Assembly (NCBI GenBank): GCA_034440495.1
Contig: JAWXCE010000054.1
Location: 1 to 64,000, forward strand
Direction: 5' to 3'
Origin: JAWXCE01 sp034440495
GTDB lineage: Bacteria > Pseudomonadota > Alphaproteobacteria > Rhizobiales > Rhodomicrobiaceae
Length of the DNA stretch: 64,000 nucleotides
Made by a program: the position numbers and the translations under genes. The notes under the pieces are model-generated. The model was not told the origin of the DNA and made no database searches. It worked only from the letters and a program-made list of their open reading frames with translations. This document shows, one piece after another, positions 17,716 to 26,618 of this stretch; the first letter of the stretch is position 1, and every line of letters begins with the position of its first letter.

Positions 17716-17947
17716 GCCATCCATCCTGCAAAAGCTCACGCAACCATGCGTGCTTCAATATTTAGGTTTGACAACGTGCGTAGGAAGTCCTTGCGGCTAA
17801 AAAAAATTGCACTACCGAACTTATGGAAAAGACAGACACTCAATATTTTCTAATTTAACTGAAATTTTGAAAAGTGCGGCTTTATTCCACTAGTGCAACT
17901 TTTCGAGTCGCGATAGTTCTGTTTGTGTATTTTAGGAAGGATACCGC

Positions 17948-18319
17948 ATGCATAAGTTTTTTATGATCGCGTTATTATTCCCGTTAGGCGGTTGCGCAAC
18001 GATTGTGGAGGGCGTTGACCAAACCATTCAGGTAGAAGTCGTTCCCGCGCACGGCACATGCGAAGTTCGCCGTGACGGCGAGAAAGTTGGCTTTTCGACC
18101 CCTGAGCGTCGGCAGGTTACACTCTCTAAGTCCAAACGAAACCTTGAGTTCACTTGCTCCGCTCCTGGCTACCAGACGCGCACCGAAGTTCTTTCATCGG
18201 AACTGTCGCCGGCGACCGTTGGCAGTTTCTTTCTGCTCGATCTTGGCGTCGTGGACGCAGCGACCGGCGCCTGGCAGAAATATCCATCGCGCGTAACGGT
18301 GGTAATGCAAAAAGGTTGA
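17948..18319 (+). CDS. small lipoprotein
   Basis: This 123-residue protein has a lipoprotein signal: MHKFFMIALLFPLGGCATI, with cleavage expected before the Cys at about residue 16. The mature part reads as a small beta-rich domain (VVPAHGTCEVRRDGEKVGF, later SPATVGSFFLLDLGVVDA), like the PEGA-type lipoproteins that carry short strands and a conserved hydrophobic C-terminal region. The start is supported by AGGAAGG just upstream. A GAAAAGT / ACTTTTC inverted repeat lies at 17869-17904 in the promoter region. Its partners are unknown. Confidence 0.65.
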   Translation: MHKFFMIALLFPLGGCATIVEGVDQTIQVEVVPAHGTCEVRRDGEKVGFSTPERRQVTLSKSKRNLEFTCSAPGYQTRTEVLSSELSPATVGSFFLLDLGVVDAATGAWQKYPSRVTVVMQKG

Positions 18320-18473
18320 GGTGTTATGGTGCAGTCAAGTAGCACAACCTAAATTGCACTTAAGTTTGACTTTCCCCATGCGGCAAACATTTGCAACATG
18401 AAGCAGGGAACAGTTTTATGGTGTTGTCCGACTGCTTGCCTGCGTCTTCACGGCTTTTGGCGCCGGCAGCTTG

Positions 18474-20639
18474 TTAGGAGTCGAGAACAAGCCTCACCTT
18501 GGCGCCTAACTGATCTATGGTGAACGGCTTGTTCAGGAGGGCGACCCCTGCGTCCAGCACTCCGTTGTGTATAATCGCATTGCGGCTGTATCCCGTCATG
18601 AACAGGACTTTAATGCCCGGGCGCTGGCGCTGAACCTGCTCGGAAAGCCGCTTTCCATTCGTCTGCGGCATCACGATGTCGGTGAGGAGCATATTGATGT
18701 CAGGCTGCTTTTTTAACAGATCTAGAGCCATCTCGGCTCCGTCTGCCGCGAACACCTTGTAACCAAGCTCCTCAAGCGCCTGAGTAACGAAATTGCGAAC
18801 GCCGTCCTCGTCCTCGACCAGCAGGATCGTTTCCGACCCTGTGGCATCGGCAACGGCCGCCGAGCGTCGGACCGGCACGCTGGCGCCACCTTCGGTATAC
18901 CGTGGCATGTAGATTTTAATAGTCGTGCCATGACCGATCTCGCTGTAAATTTTGACATGACCGTTCGACTGTTTGACAAACCCGTAAACCTGGCTCAGGC
19001 CAAGACCAGTGCCGCGCCCGCTTTCTTTTGTCGTGAAAAATGGCTCGAACGCTTTAGCGGCCACGTCCGGGTGCATTCCCGCGCCAGTATCGGTAACGCA
19101 GATAACCACATATTGTCCCGCGCTAAGGCCGGGGTGAGCGATTGTATAGTCTTCATCGAGATAAGTGTTGGCTGTCTCCAGCGTCAGCTTGCCGCCATCC
19201 GGGATGGCGTCGCGAGCGTTTACGGCAAGGTTGATGATCGCGTTTTCTAGCTGGTTAACGTCGATGTTGGTGAGCCAAAGCCCGCCCGCCTGCACGGTCT
19301 CCACCACGATCTGTTCGCCGAGCGTGCGTTGCAGTAACCCGGACATTCCCACAAGAAGGCGGTTTAGGTCTGTTGGCTGGGGGTCGAGCGGCTGTTTGCG
19401 CGCGAACGCAAGCAGTTGCGCCGTAAGAGTCGCGGCGCGGCGGGCGCCGTCCGTAGCGCCATCTACAAACAGCCGAATGTCGGTTTCGCCGCGCGCCATG
19501 CGCCGACTTATGAGATTAAGGCTGCCAATGATGATGGTCAGCAGGTTGTTAAAGTCGTGGGCGATACCGCCCGTTAACTGACCGATGGCCTCCATTTTCT
19601 GCATCTGCCGGAGCTGCTTTTCGACGAGTTCACGGGCTTGCATCTCTTGTGCCAGCCGCGACAAAACCTCTCGCTCCTGCCGCACATATTGCCCGGTTAG
19701 CAAACACAGCAAAAAGATGCCCATCGCAGCTGGGGCCCCAATCATCAGCCATTCAAATAGCTGATTGCGCCAGTTCGCGACAACTGTCGCCCGGTTAATG
19801 CCAACGGCGGCGTAAGCCGGATAGTTCGCGACCTTCTGGTAAGCCACCAGCCTTTCCACGCCGTCAACCACCGCGACATTTTGATAGTAGCCTTGATCTG
19901 GATTTTTTTTGACCTCCGCCACGAAATTGTCAGCCCGCCCGAGGTTCGGTAAGTCTTCCAACTTGCTAGGGAAGCGGGTCAGAATGCGGCCGTCACTCCG
20001 CACAAGGGCGATCGCGTTGATATCGATCTTGGCCATCTGCTCATAGAAATCGCGAAAATACTTGGGCTGGATAGAGACCGCCGTCACCCCGGCAAAATTG
20101 CCATTGCCATCACGCCGGGCGAAGGCCAGTTGAAAAAAAATGCCCTTGCGGTGACGGCCCGATAAAACTTCACTCACGTAAACATCGTCGAGCGGCTTTT
20201 CGCCTGACTTGAACACGCGATAATATTCGTGGTCTGAAAGGTCGAGCGTGCGCGGGGCCGGAAAGGCATAGGCGGTTAACACCGGTTTCCCGTCGCTGTC
20301 GAGTATCCAGATGTCTTCGACCTGGGGAAAGTTCTCCGCAAACTTCTTTATCCTCGCATTTAGGTTATTTTCGTCCGCCGCGACCTCGTCTGAGGTCAGT
20401 CCCATCAGAATGTCGTCAACGGTATAACGGGCGAGTTGTGGAATGTCGAAGCTGCGAATGGCGTGTTCGCGCACAACGTCTATGGCGCGCTCGGCGCGTG
20501 CGCGTGCGTCTGCGAAATGCGCATTATAGGCAAAGTACGCAGCAACGATAAACAGCACAGCGGGCAGAATGAGCGAAAGCCATGTGAGCGCACGCACGGT
20601 TCGGGTCGCGTCTCGGAGCGCCGTCTTTGCGATGTCCAT
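18474..20639 (-). CDS. hybrid sensor histidine kinase/response regulator with Cache sensor
   Basis: The 721-residue protein has, in order: TM1 (about 20-40), an extracytoplasmic dCache-type sensor (about 45-290, with SDHEYYRVFKSGEKP and DVYVSEVLSGRHRKGIFFQL), TM2 (297-317), a coiled coil, and HisKA with phospho-acceptor His361 (GGIAHDFNNLL). An HATPase domain follows (N474 in LAVNARDAI, DTGAGM at 517-522, GTGLGLSQVYGF at 543-554), then a C-terminal receiver domain with Asp654 in LLTDIVMP and Lys704. It senses a periplasmic ligand and passes phosphate to its own receiver. No separate output regulator is adjacent, so a phosphotransfer partner elsewhere is expected. The short Cache-sensing arrangement resembles amino-acid or organic-acid sensors. 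Confidence 0.93.
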   Translation of the reverse strand: MDIAKTALRDATRTVRALTWLSLILPAVLFIVAAYFAYNAHFADARARAERAIDVVREHAIRSFDIPQLARYTVDDILMGLTSDEVAADENNLNARIKKFAENFPQVEDIWILDSDGKPVLTAYAFPAPRTLDLSDHEYYRVFKSGEKPLDDVYVSEVLSGRHRKGIFFQLAFARRDGNGNFAGVTAVSIQPKYFRDFYEQMAKIDINAIALVRSDGRILTRFPSKLEDLPNLGRADNFVAEVKKNPDQGYYQNVAVVDGVERLVAYQKVANYPAYAAVGINRATVVANWRNQLFEWLMIGAPAAMGIFLLCLLTGQYVRQEREVLSRLAQEMQARELVEKQLRQMQKMEAIGQLTGGIAHDFNNLLTIIIGSLNLISRRMARGETDIRLFVDGATDGARRAATLTAQLLAFARKQPLDPQPTDLNRLLVGMSGLLQRTLGEQIVVETVQAGGLWLTNIDVNQLENAIINLAVNARDAIPDGGKLTLETANTYLDEDYTIAHPGLSAGQYVVICVTDTGAGMHPDVAAKAFEPFFTTKESGRGTGLGLSQVYGFVKQSNGHVKIYSEIGHGTTIKIYMPRYTEGGASVPVRRSAAVADATGSETILLVEDEDGVRNFVTQALEELGYKVFAADGAEMALDLLKKQPDINMLLTDIVMPQTNGKRLSEQVQRQRPGIKVLFMTGYSRNAIIHNGVLDAGVALLNKPFTIDQLGAKVRLVLDS

Positions 20640-20819
20640 GATTGTGGCTCCTGAACTGAGCGGGCCTAACCCAATGTCCGACCGATGATTACAGCACGTG
20701 GCAAGCGCTGTAAAACATTCGATGGCAATTCCTCAAAGCTTGATGAATTGGCGGGGTGGCCAAGCGTTTGCGGATTGCTTATAAGCACCAGAACGTTGTT
20801 ATCGGCCGGAGTAGGAAAT

Positions 20820-22178
20820 ATGAGCAGTGTGTGGTCTCCCCAAAGCTGGCGGTCGAAACTGATCGAGCAGGCGCCGGTTTATCCGGAAGCGGCGGCGCTC
20901 GCCGCTGCCGAGGCCGAACTCGCGACGTTTCCACCGCTGGTTTTTGCAGGCGAGGCGCGCACGCTGAAGGCAGAACTCGCCCGCGTGTCCGAAGGCCACG
21001 GTTTTGTGCTTCAAGGCGGCGACTGCGCGGAGAGCTTCGCCGAGCATGGCGCGGAGACCATCCGTGATTTCTTTCGCGTGTTTCTGCAGATGGCGGTCGT
21101 GCTGACCTATGCGGGCGGCGGGCCGGTGGTGAAAATCGGCAGGGTCGCGGGCCAGTTCGCCAAGCCGCGCTCCTCCGGCATGGAAACGCAGGGCGGGCGC
21201 GAACTTCCGAGCTATCGCGGCGATATCGTGAATGACATCGCGTTCACGGAAGAGGCGCGCGTGCCTGACCCGCAGCGCATGATCAACGCTTATCGGCAGT
21301 CGGCGGCGACGCTGAACCTCCTACGCGCCTTCGCGACCGGCGGTTACGCAAACCTCGACCGCGTGCATCAGTGGACGCTGGATTTCCTGAAGGACAGCCC
21401 TGCCGGGCATCGTTACGAGGAATTCGCCAGGCGAATCAGCGACAGCCTCGAATTCATGCGCTCATGCGGCATCACGCCCGACAACACCTATCAGCTACGC
21501 ACGACGAGTCTGTTCACTAGCCATGAGGCTCTCCTGCTGGGCTATGAGGAAGCGTTTACGCGCATCGACTCAACGAGTGGCCACCCTTACGCTACCTCCG
21601 GGCATATGCTGTGGGTGGGGGACCGCACGCGCCAGATCGACCACGCGCACATGGAGTATTTGCGCGGCGTAAAAAACCCGGTTGGGGTGAAATGCGGGCC
21701 ATCCATGACGCCGGGTGAGCTAATGCGCGTCATCGCCATCCTCAACCCGCACAACGAGGCGGGGCGGCTCACGCTCATTTGCCGCTTCGGCTCGAACAAG
21801 GTGGGCGAGCATTTGCCCGGTCTGATGCGTGCGGTGAAGGCCGGGGGCGCGACGGTCGTGTGGTCGTGCGACCCGATGCATGGCAACACCATCAAGGCGG
21901 CGAGCGGCTATAAAACGCGCCCCTTCGATGCGATTATGAAGGAGGTGGGGGCGTTCTTCGACGTTTGCCACGCCGAGGACTGCTATCCAGGCGGCGTGCA
22001 TGTGGAGATGACCGGCAAGAACGTGACGGAGTGTACAGGCGGCTCTAACGCGGTCATGGATGAGAACTTGTCCGACCGTTATCATACCTATTGCGACCCG
22101 CGCCTTAACGCCGATCAAGCGCTCGAACTCGCTTTCCTCGTCGCCGAGCGCTTGCGGGCCGACCGCGCGGCCGCATAG
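20820..22178 (+). CDS. aroG: type II 3-deoxy-7-phosphoheptulonate (DAHP) synthase
   Basis: This plant-type (class II) DAHP synthase condenses phosphoenolpyruvate and erythrose 4-phosphate, the first step of the shikimate pathway. Recognisable segments are WSPQSWRSKLIEQAPVYP at the N-terminus, LQGGDCAESFAEH, KIGRVAGQFAKPRS, SHEALLLGYEEA, GVKCGPSMTPGEL, WSCDPMHGNT and PGGVHVEMTGKNVTECTGG, which carry substrate- and metal-binding residues. The ATG at 20820 gives the usual length of about 450 residues; upstream in-frame sequence to 20685 is not family-like. A shikimate gene of the next steps (aroQ) lies 12 kb away, so the pathway is dispersed. Confidence 0.93.
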   Translation: MSSVWSPQSWRSKLIEQAPVYPEAAALAAAEAELATFPPLVFAGEARTLKAELARVSEGHGFVLQGGDCAESFAEHGAETIRDFFRVFLQMAVVLTYAGGGPVVKIGRVAGQFAKPRSSGMETQGGRELPSYRGDIVNDIAFTEEARVPDPQRMINAYRQSAATLNLLRAFATGGYANLDRVHQWTLDFLKDSPAGHRYEEFARRISDSLEFMRSCGITPDNTYQLRTTSLFTSHEALLLGYEEAFTRIDSTSGHPYATSGHMLWVGDRTRQIDHAHMEYLRGVKNPVGVKCGPSMTPGELMRVIAILNPHNEAGRLTLICRFGSNKVGEHLPGLMRAVKAGGATVVWSCDPMHGNTIKAASGYKTRPFDAIMKEVGAFFDVCHAEDCYPGGVHVEMTGKNVTECTGGSNAVMDENLSDRYHTYCDPRLNADQALELAFLVAERLRADRAAA

Positions 22179-22208
22179 GGAGCCGCCCGGCGGCGCGCCA
22201 AAAAAGAC

Positions 22209-22245
22209 GGAGCGATCTATGGGCTGGGAGGCGAGATCGCTCCGC
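22209..22245. terminator. strong hairpin after DAHP synthase
   Basis: A perfect 11-bp stem (CGGAGCGATCT / AGATCGCTCCG) has a 15-base loop. It lies 31 bp after the aroG stop. The plus strand has no T run after it, but on the minus strand six T residues follow closely (AAAAAA at 22201-22206). It may be an unconventional terminator or mRNA-stabilising hairpin. Confidence 0.55.
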
Positions 22246-22411
22246 TTAGTTGGAGATGTGGCAAGCACAGGACATGACCTGCCACGCTTCCAAGATATGT
22301 AAAATTTAAACAATTTCGTCCTCCGTTCGGATGACGAAACGACTTTTGGGTCGCCTTAATCAGGCTCAATCACTCTGATCGAGGCGCGGCGAAGTTTCAG
22401 GAAGGCATCAT

Positions 22412-23410
22412 ATGAAAGCGCGCGTTTCCTCATCCCTGCCTGCTCCGCCGATCATGGAGAAAACGGTCGGTGAGGCCCTTAGCGAAGCTAAGGTCAATGC
22501 TAGCATTCAGCCAAAAGAGTATGCGCGGCTGGAGACGTTCATTGACAAGATGGGCGAGCTGTTCGAGCCGGAGGATGACGGCGTCTGGCCAAAAACGGTG
22601 AAGGAGTTCCAGGACGGCGGCTATCTGGAGGCGGGCGACGTCATCCTGATGACCAAGCTTGGCAGCGTGTTCTCCTGGTTCGTTAACATCTTTGACAAAT
22701 CCGACTTTGCCCATTGCGCCATGGTGTTCCAGACGCCGCACGATGGGCACGGTATCGACCACACCTTCCTCATCGAAACGTCGATGAGCGGAGTGGATTT
22801 GCAGACGCTCACCGAGATCGTCGCGCCAACCAAGGTCTACAAAGACATCAAGCTGCCGCCGGATTTCGTCGTCGGCGTGAAACGGCTTGAAGCCCCGTGG
22901 GCGTCAAAGCCCTTGCGGCGCATGGCGGCGAACCGGATGCTGCACTTCATCGACAACGACGACTATGATTTCTCCATGCTCATGGCGCTCGCCACCCGCA
23001 CCACATCTAAACTGTATTTCCGGATGTTGCCCCGCCTGCGCGGCGTGGCGCCAACGGTCAGCGAATATCTGAACAAGGGCGTGAAGTTCTCGCCCGCCGA
23101 ATTCATCTGCTCCGGTTTCATTCAGTTCGCGTATATCGACATGGTGAAAACCGCCATCGAGCGCAGCCTCATCAAACGCGAAGAGGCCGAGTCTGCGTGG
23201 GCCGATGTGATCTTCGCCGATAAAATCGCGGAAAGCTCGTCCATGAAAAAGTTGATGGCCGTAACGCCGCGCGAACTGGCGACAAGCAGCAAACTCAAGT
23301 GGAAATATTTCATCAGTCGCGGCAAAGTTTATAAGGCCGAAAGCTGCGCGGACGTGAACACGCACTTCGACACCATCCGCGCCAAGCACCGGCGGCTGAT
23401 GGAAAATTAA
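22412..23410 (+). CDS. YiiX-like permuted papain-fold protein
   Basis: This 332-residue protein fits the circularly permuted papain-like (NlpC/P60 superfamily, YiiX/YebB) hydrolases. It has GDVILMTKLGSVFSW with the conserved GD, then His101 in SDFAHCAMVF, and the putative nucleophile Cys233 much later in AEFICSGFIQFAY, the reversed His-then-Cys order of permuted members. Family members are amidases or peptidases acting on peptidoglycan or lipid substrates. No signal peptide or membrane anchor is visible, so it appears cytoplasmic or secreted by other means. The N-terminal 70 residues and a C-terminal 80-residue extension are not recognised. AGGAAGG upstream supports the ATG at 22412. Confidence 0.7.
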   Translation: MKARVSSSLPAPPIMEKTVGEALSEAKVNASIQPKEYARLETFIDKMGELFEPEDDGVWPKTVKEFQDGGYLEAGDVILMTKLGSVFSWFVNIFDKSDFAHCAMVFQTPHDGHGIDHTFLIETSMSGVDLQTLTEIVAPTKVYKDIKLPPDFVVGVKRLEAPWASKPLRRMAANRMLHFIDNDDYDFSMLMALATRTTSKLYFRMLPRLRGVAPTVSEYLNKGVKFSPAEFICSGFIQFAYIDMVKTAIERSLIKREEAESAWADVIFADKIAESSSMKKLMAVTPRELATSSKLKWKYFISRGKVYKAESCADVNTHFDTIRAKHRRLMEN

Positions 23411-23436
23411 ATAAATTTAAAATTAGATGTTCTGAG

Positions 23437-23877
23437 ATGTGTGGCTACTATAAAAATCATTTCCGTCTTTTGTCTGATGGTATGAATCATCGTATGAGGC
23501 GTCAGCGCGGTTTCGTGGCTGAAGTGCTTCAAAATTTTCTACCTAAGTATACTATTAGTCAGACCGAAAAAGACTTCGAAATTTTGCAGAAAATAATAGA
23601 CAGCAAATCAATCCCCTGTGACGACATTTGGGCGTCGGAGGCCTTGGGCATTATCTTCGGTGATGCCTTACTTGCGTCTATAGATGGATTGCAGTGGCGT
23701 GAGGTTACCGATGAGTATGGAACCCCTCCCTGTCTATGGGTTCGTGGAACGAGGACCCAAATTAATGCGCCCGCTATGATTTCGACCAGAATTGAGGATG
23801 GAGACGAAGTGCGGTTCGATTGGCTTGTCGCTTGGGTGAATAATATTGTTAAACAAACGCTTAATGAAAAACTTTAA
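23437..23877 (+). CDS. DUF3806-like protein
   Basis: This 146-residue protein is AT-richer than its neighbours. The segment WREVTDEYGTPPCLWVRG, followed by a P-x-x-x-I-S-x-R-x-E-D-G-D pattern, resembles the DUF3806 domain, and the preceding helix ALGIIFGDALLAS is also family-like. No signal peptide is present and no function is known. Its last 14 bases overlap the start of nadE in another frame, so the two may be translated together. It could belong to an inserted patch of small accessory genes that also includes the DUF6232-like gene and hicAB. Confidence 0.55.
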   Translation: MCGYYKNHFRLLSDGMNHRMRRQRGFVAEVLQNFLPKYTISQTEKDFEILQKIIDSKSIPCDDIWASEALGIIFGDALLASIDGLQWREVTDEYGTPPCLWVRGTRTQINAPAMISTRIEDGDEVRFDWLVAWVNNIVKQTLNEKL

Positions 23878-25564
23878 TAGCGATCCTGATATTTTAGCCG
23901 GTGAAATCAAAGTCGCGTCGGCGCAACTTAATCCGACGGTCGGCGATCTGGCAGGCAATGCGGCGATGGCGCGCGAGGCGCGGGCCGAGGCGGCGGCGCT
24001 TGGCGCCGATCTGATCGTTTTCTCCGAACTGTTCATTAGCGGCTATCCACCCGAGGATTTGGTGCTGAAACCGGCGTTTGTCACGGCGGCTCAGCGCGAG
24101 ATCGAGGCATTGGCGGCGGAGACGGGGTATGGCGGTCCGGCGATGCTCATTGGCACACCGTGGCCGGGCAAAAGCAAAAGCGGCAAGCCTTTCAACGCGG
24201 TTGCGCTGCTGGACGGCGGCAAGGTGCAGGCGCTGCGCTTCAAAACCGATTTGCCGAATTATGGCGTGTTCGATGAGAAGCGCGTGTTTGCGCAAGGGCC
24301 AATGCCGGGGCCGGTGAATTTCCGGGGCGTGCGGCTTGGCGTTCCGATTTGCGAGGATATCTGGACGCCGGACGTATGCGAGTGCCTGGCCGAGACGGGC
24401 GCTGAAATTCTCATCTCACCCAACGGCTCGCCCTGGACGCTGACCAAGCGCGGCGTGCGCATGAACCAGGCCGTCGCTCGCGTGACGGAAACTGGGCTGC
24501 CGCTTATTTACGTCAATCAGGTGGGCGGGCAGGACGAATTGGTGTTCGACGGCGCGTCGTTTGCGCTCAACCCGGGCGGTGCGCTTGCGCATCAGGCGCC
24601 TGCATTGGAAAGCGTGCTGAGCCTCGTGACCTTGCGGCGTGGCGCGGACGGCTGGCGCGCCGAGCCGGGGGAGCGCGCGCTGGTGGAGGAGGGCGACGAG
24701 GCGGCGTATCGCGCCTGCGTGCTCGGCCTGCGCGATTATGTGGAGAAGAACGGCTTCAAAGGCGTGCTTATGGGCCTGTCAGGCGGCGTCGATTCGGCGC
24801 TGTGCGCGGCGATGGCGGTCGATGCGCTCGGCGCCGACCGCGTGCATTGCCTGATGCTGCCTTACCGTTATACCTCAACTGAGTCGCTCTTAGACGCGGC
24901 GGCGTGCGCAGAGGCGCTCGGCGTGCGCTACGACATCGCGCCGATCTACCCGCCCGTCGAGGGCTTCACGGCGGCGCTGGCTCCCCTTTTTGCGGGCCGC
25001 GAGCCGGACATCGCCGAGGAAAACCTGCAATCGCGCACGCGCGGCGCGCTGTTGATGGCGGTGTCGAACAAATTTGGCGCGATGCTGGTGACGACGGGCA
25101 ATAAATCAGAGGTTTCGGTGGGTTATTCGACGCTCTACGGCGACATGAATGGCGGCTTCAACCCCATCAAGGATTTGTACAAGACGCAGGTATTCGCCCT
25201 ATGCCACCTCCGCAATCGGCTGCGCCCGCGCGGGTGTTTGGGGCCGGAAGGCGTCGTCATCCCCGAGACCATCATCACCAAGCCGCCCACCGCCGAGTTG
25301 CGCGAAAACCAGAAAGATCAGGACAGCCTGCCGCCCTACGACGTGCTTGACCATATACTTCGCGGCCTTGTAGACGAGGAAGCATCGGTGAAGGACATCG
25401 TAGCGTGTGGCCATGACGGGGCCACTGTGAGGAAAGTCGAGCGCTTGTTATATCTGGCTGAATACAAACGCCGTCAGTCCGCGCCGGGCGTAAAAATCAC
25501 CGATCGCAACTTCGGCCGCGACCGGCGCTATCCGATCACCAACAAATTCCGCGAAACATTTTAA
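23864..25564 (+). CDS. nadE: glutamine-dependent NAD+ synthetase
   Basis: This two-domain enzyme makes the last step of NAD+ synthesis, amidating deamido-NAD+ with glutamine nitrogen. The N-terminal nitrilase-type glutaminase (about 1-270) shows the catalytic Glu in FSELFISGYPPEDL, the Lys in KTDLPNYGVFDEK and the Cys in GVPICEDIWTPD. The C-terminal synthetase domain has the ATP P-loop GLSGGVDSALCAAMA and TGNKSEVSVGYSTLYGDM. The ATG at 23864 (MKNFNSDPD) is preferred over one at 23846, which would add six residues; both overlap the upstream DUF3806-like ORF. Full length, no defects. Confidence 0.95.
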   Translation: MKNFNSDPDILAGEIKVASAQLNPTVGDLAGNAAMAREARAEAAALGADLIVFSELFISGYPPEDLVLKPAFVTAAQREIEALAAETGYGGPAMLIGTPWPGKSKSGKPFNAVALLDGGKVQALRFKTDLPNYGVFDEKRVFAQGPMPGPVNFRGVRLGVPICEDIWTPDVCECLAETGAEILISPNGSPWTLTKRGVRMNQAVARVTETGLPLIYVNQVGGQDELVFDGASFALNPGGALAHQAPALESVLSLVTLRRGADGWRAEPGERALVEEGDEAAYRACVLGLRDYVEKNGFKGVLMGLSGGVDSALCAAMAVDALGADRVHCLMLPYRYTSTESLLDAAACAEALGVRYDIAPIYPPVEGFTAALAPLFAGREPDIAEENLQSRTRGALLMAVSNKFGAMLVTTGNKSEVSVGYSTLYGDMNGGFNPIKDLYKTQVFALCHLRNRLRPRGCLGPEGVVIPETIITKPPTAELRENQKDQDSLPPYDVLDHILRGLVDEEASVKDIVACGHDGATVRKVERLLYLAEYKRRQSAPGVKITDRNFGRDRRYPITNKFRETF

Positions 25565-25585
25565 TCAAACAGGAGAAGTCTTCCT

Positions 25586-26033
25586 ATGGATACCCCCCTC
25601 CCACGACCTAGTATTTTATCAAAGTGAAGACGTTAACATCACAGCCTCACTGGCGCGACTTGGAAACCAAAAATACCCAACCCGGAATATTACGTCTTAT
25701 AATATCGTAAAAAGATTTATAAGCAAAAATAACGGCGGCGCCGTTTTTGTGCTTTGGATCTGCGCTATGTTATCTATTGTTGCATTTTTTGCTGGATTTT
25801 CTTTGGTGGCTCAATTTGACATAATTATTGCGGTTTTTGCATTTCTTGTCGCTGGAGTTTTCGGATTTTTTGCTTATCGAATTTTCAAACATGTTCAACA
25901 GAATGCTGATCAGATATTTTACGTATTAAGGATACGGACAAGTTCTGGCGAAGTTGATGGTTACGTACACAAAGACGCAAAAATTGTTCAAGAGATTGAA
26001 AAAGCTCTCGATAAGGCAATCGCGTATCGATAG
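25586..26033 (+). pseudogene. DUF6232-like membrane protein, frameshifted near its start
   Basis: A good ribosome site (AGGAGA) and an ATG at 25586 begin a frame that hits a stop after about 13 codons. If one C of the C6 run at 25593-25598 is removed, the frame joins one that stays open to 26033. That frame reads HDLVFYQSEDVNITASLARL, then the YPTRNITSY motif, two membrane helices (about AVFVLWICAMLSIVAFFAGF and IIIAVFAFLVAGVFGFFAY), and a beta-rich tail (LRIRTSSGEVDGYVHKDA). This order matches DUF6232 proteins. A shorter ORF starting at GTG 25749 would lack the conserved N-terminus. Either a single-base insertion inactivates the gene, the run is misread, or it slips. Function is unknown. Confidence 0.6.
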
Positions 26034-26065
26034 TTCAAATTATAAAGGACATCACGTTTAGAACA

Positions 26066-26311
26066 ATGTCAAAGCGTGATAAGCTCATTGCAACCCTTAT
26101 GGGCAATCCAAATGATTGCCGGTTCAGTAACGCTTGCAAAATCGCGGAATGGCTTGATTTCAAGTACAAAGGCGGAAAAGGCTCGCATCGAGTTTACGCT
26201 CGCGCCGGGGAGCGGGAAACGCTAAACTTTCAGAATCGAAATGTCCGTATCACAGCCTATCAAGCTCGGCAGCTGATTGCGATGATCGAGAAGTATGGAT
26301 CGAATGACTGA
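26066..26311 (+). CDS. hicA: HicA-family toxin
   Basis: This 81-residue protein matches HicA mRNA interferases. An N-terminal helix (KRDKLIATLM) is followed by CRFSNACKIAEWLDFKYKGG, the catalytic-His segment GSHRVYAR, a beta strand and the C-terminal ITAYQARQLIAMIEKYG. The double-stranded-RNA-binding-like fold cleaves mRNA when not bound by HicB. It precedes and overlaps its antitoxin gene, the classical hicA-hicB order. It lies in an accessory patch of small genes. Confidence 0.85.
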   Translation: MSKRDKLIATLMGNPNDCRFSNACKIAEWLDFKYKGGKGSHRVYARAGERETLNFQNRNVRITAYQARQLIAMIEKYGSND

Positions 26312-26537
26312 AACGTTTCGATACCCAGTGCAGGTATTTTGGAGTGATGAGGACGAAGGGTTCATCGCCATTGTTCCTGATCTGCCCGGCTGCTCCGCTT
26401 TCGGCGAAACGCAGCACGACGCCTTGACCGAAGCTCAGGACGCAATTGCTGCTTGGGTGGAAGCCATGACAGCGGCTGGAAATCCGGTTCCCGCACCGTC
26501 ATCGATACCTCAACCGCAGCACGCCTCAATAACCTAG
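26304..26537 (+). CDS. hicB: HicB-family antitoxin
   Basis: This protein of about 77 residues has the partially degraded RNase H fold of HicB: YPVQVFWSDEDEGFIAIVPD, then LPGCSAFGETQHDALTEAQD, then AIAAWVEAMTAAGNPVP. It has no clear C-terminal DNA-binding ribbon-helix-helix or HTH; the tail is Pro-rich. Such short HicBs neutralise the toxin, and whether this one autoregulates is uncertain. The ATG at 26304 (MTETFRY) is chosen, overlapping hicA by 8 bp; an ATG at 26295 is also in frame. Confidence 0.85.
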   Translation: MTETFRYPVQVFWSDEDEGFIAIVPDLPGCSAFGETQHDALTEAQDAIAAWVEAMTAAGNPVPAPSSIPQPQHASIT

Positions 26538-26618
26538 CGCCCTTGAAATAGGCGCCGTCCTTGTTTTCGCCGCTTACCCGCGCTTTCCTGACCAGTCAAC
26601 ACATCAGGGAGAATGCAA

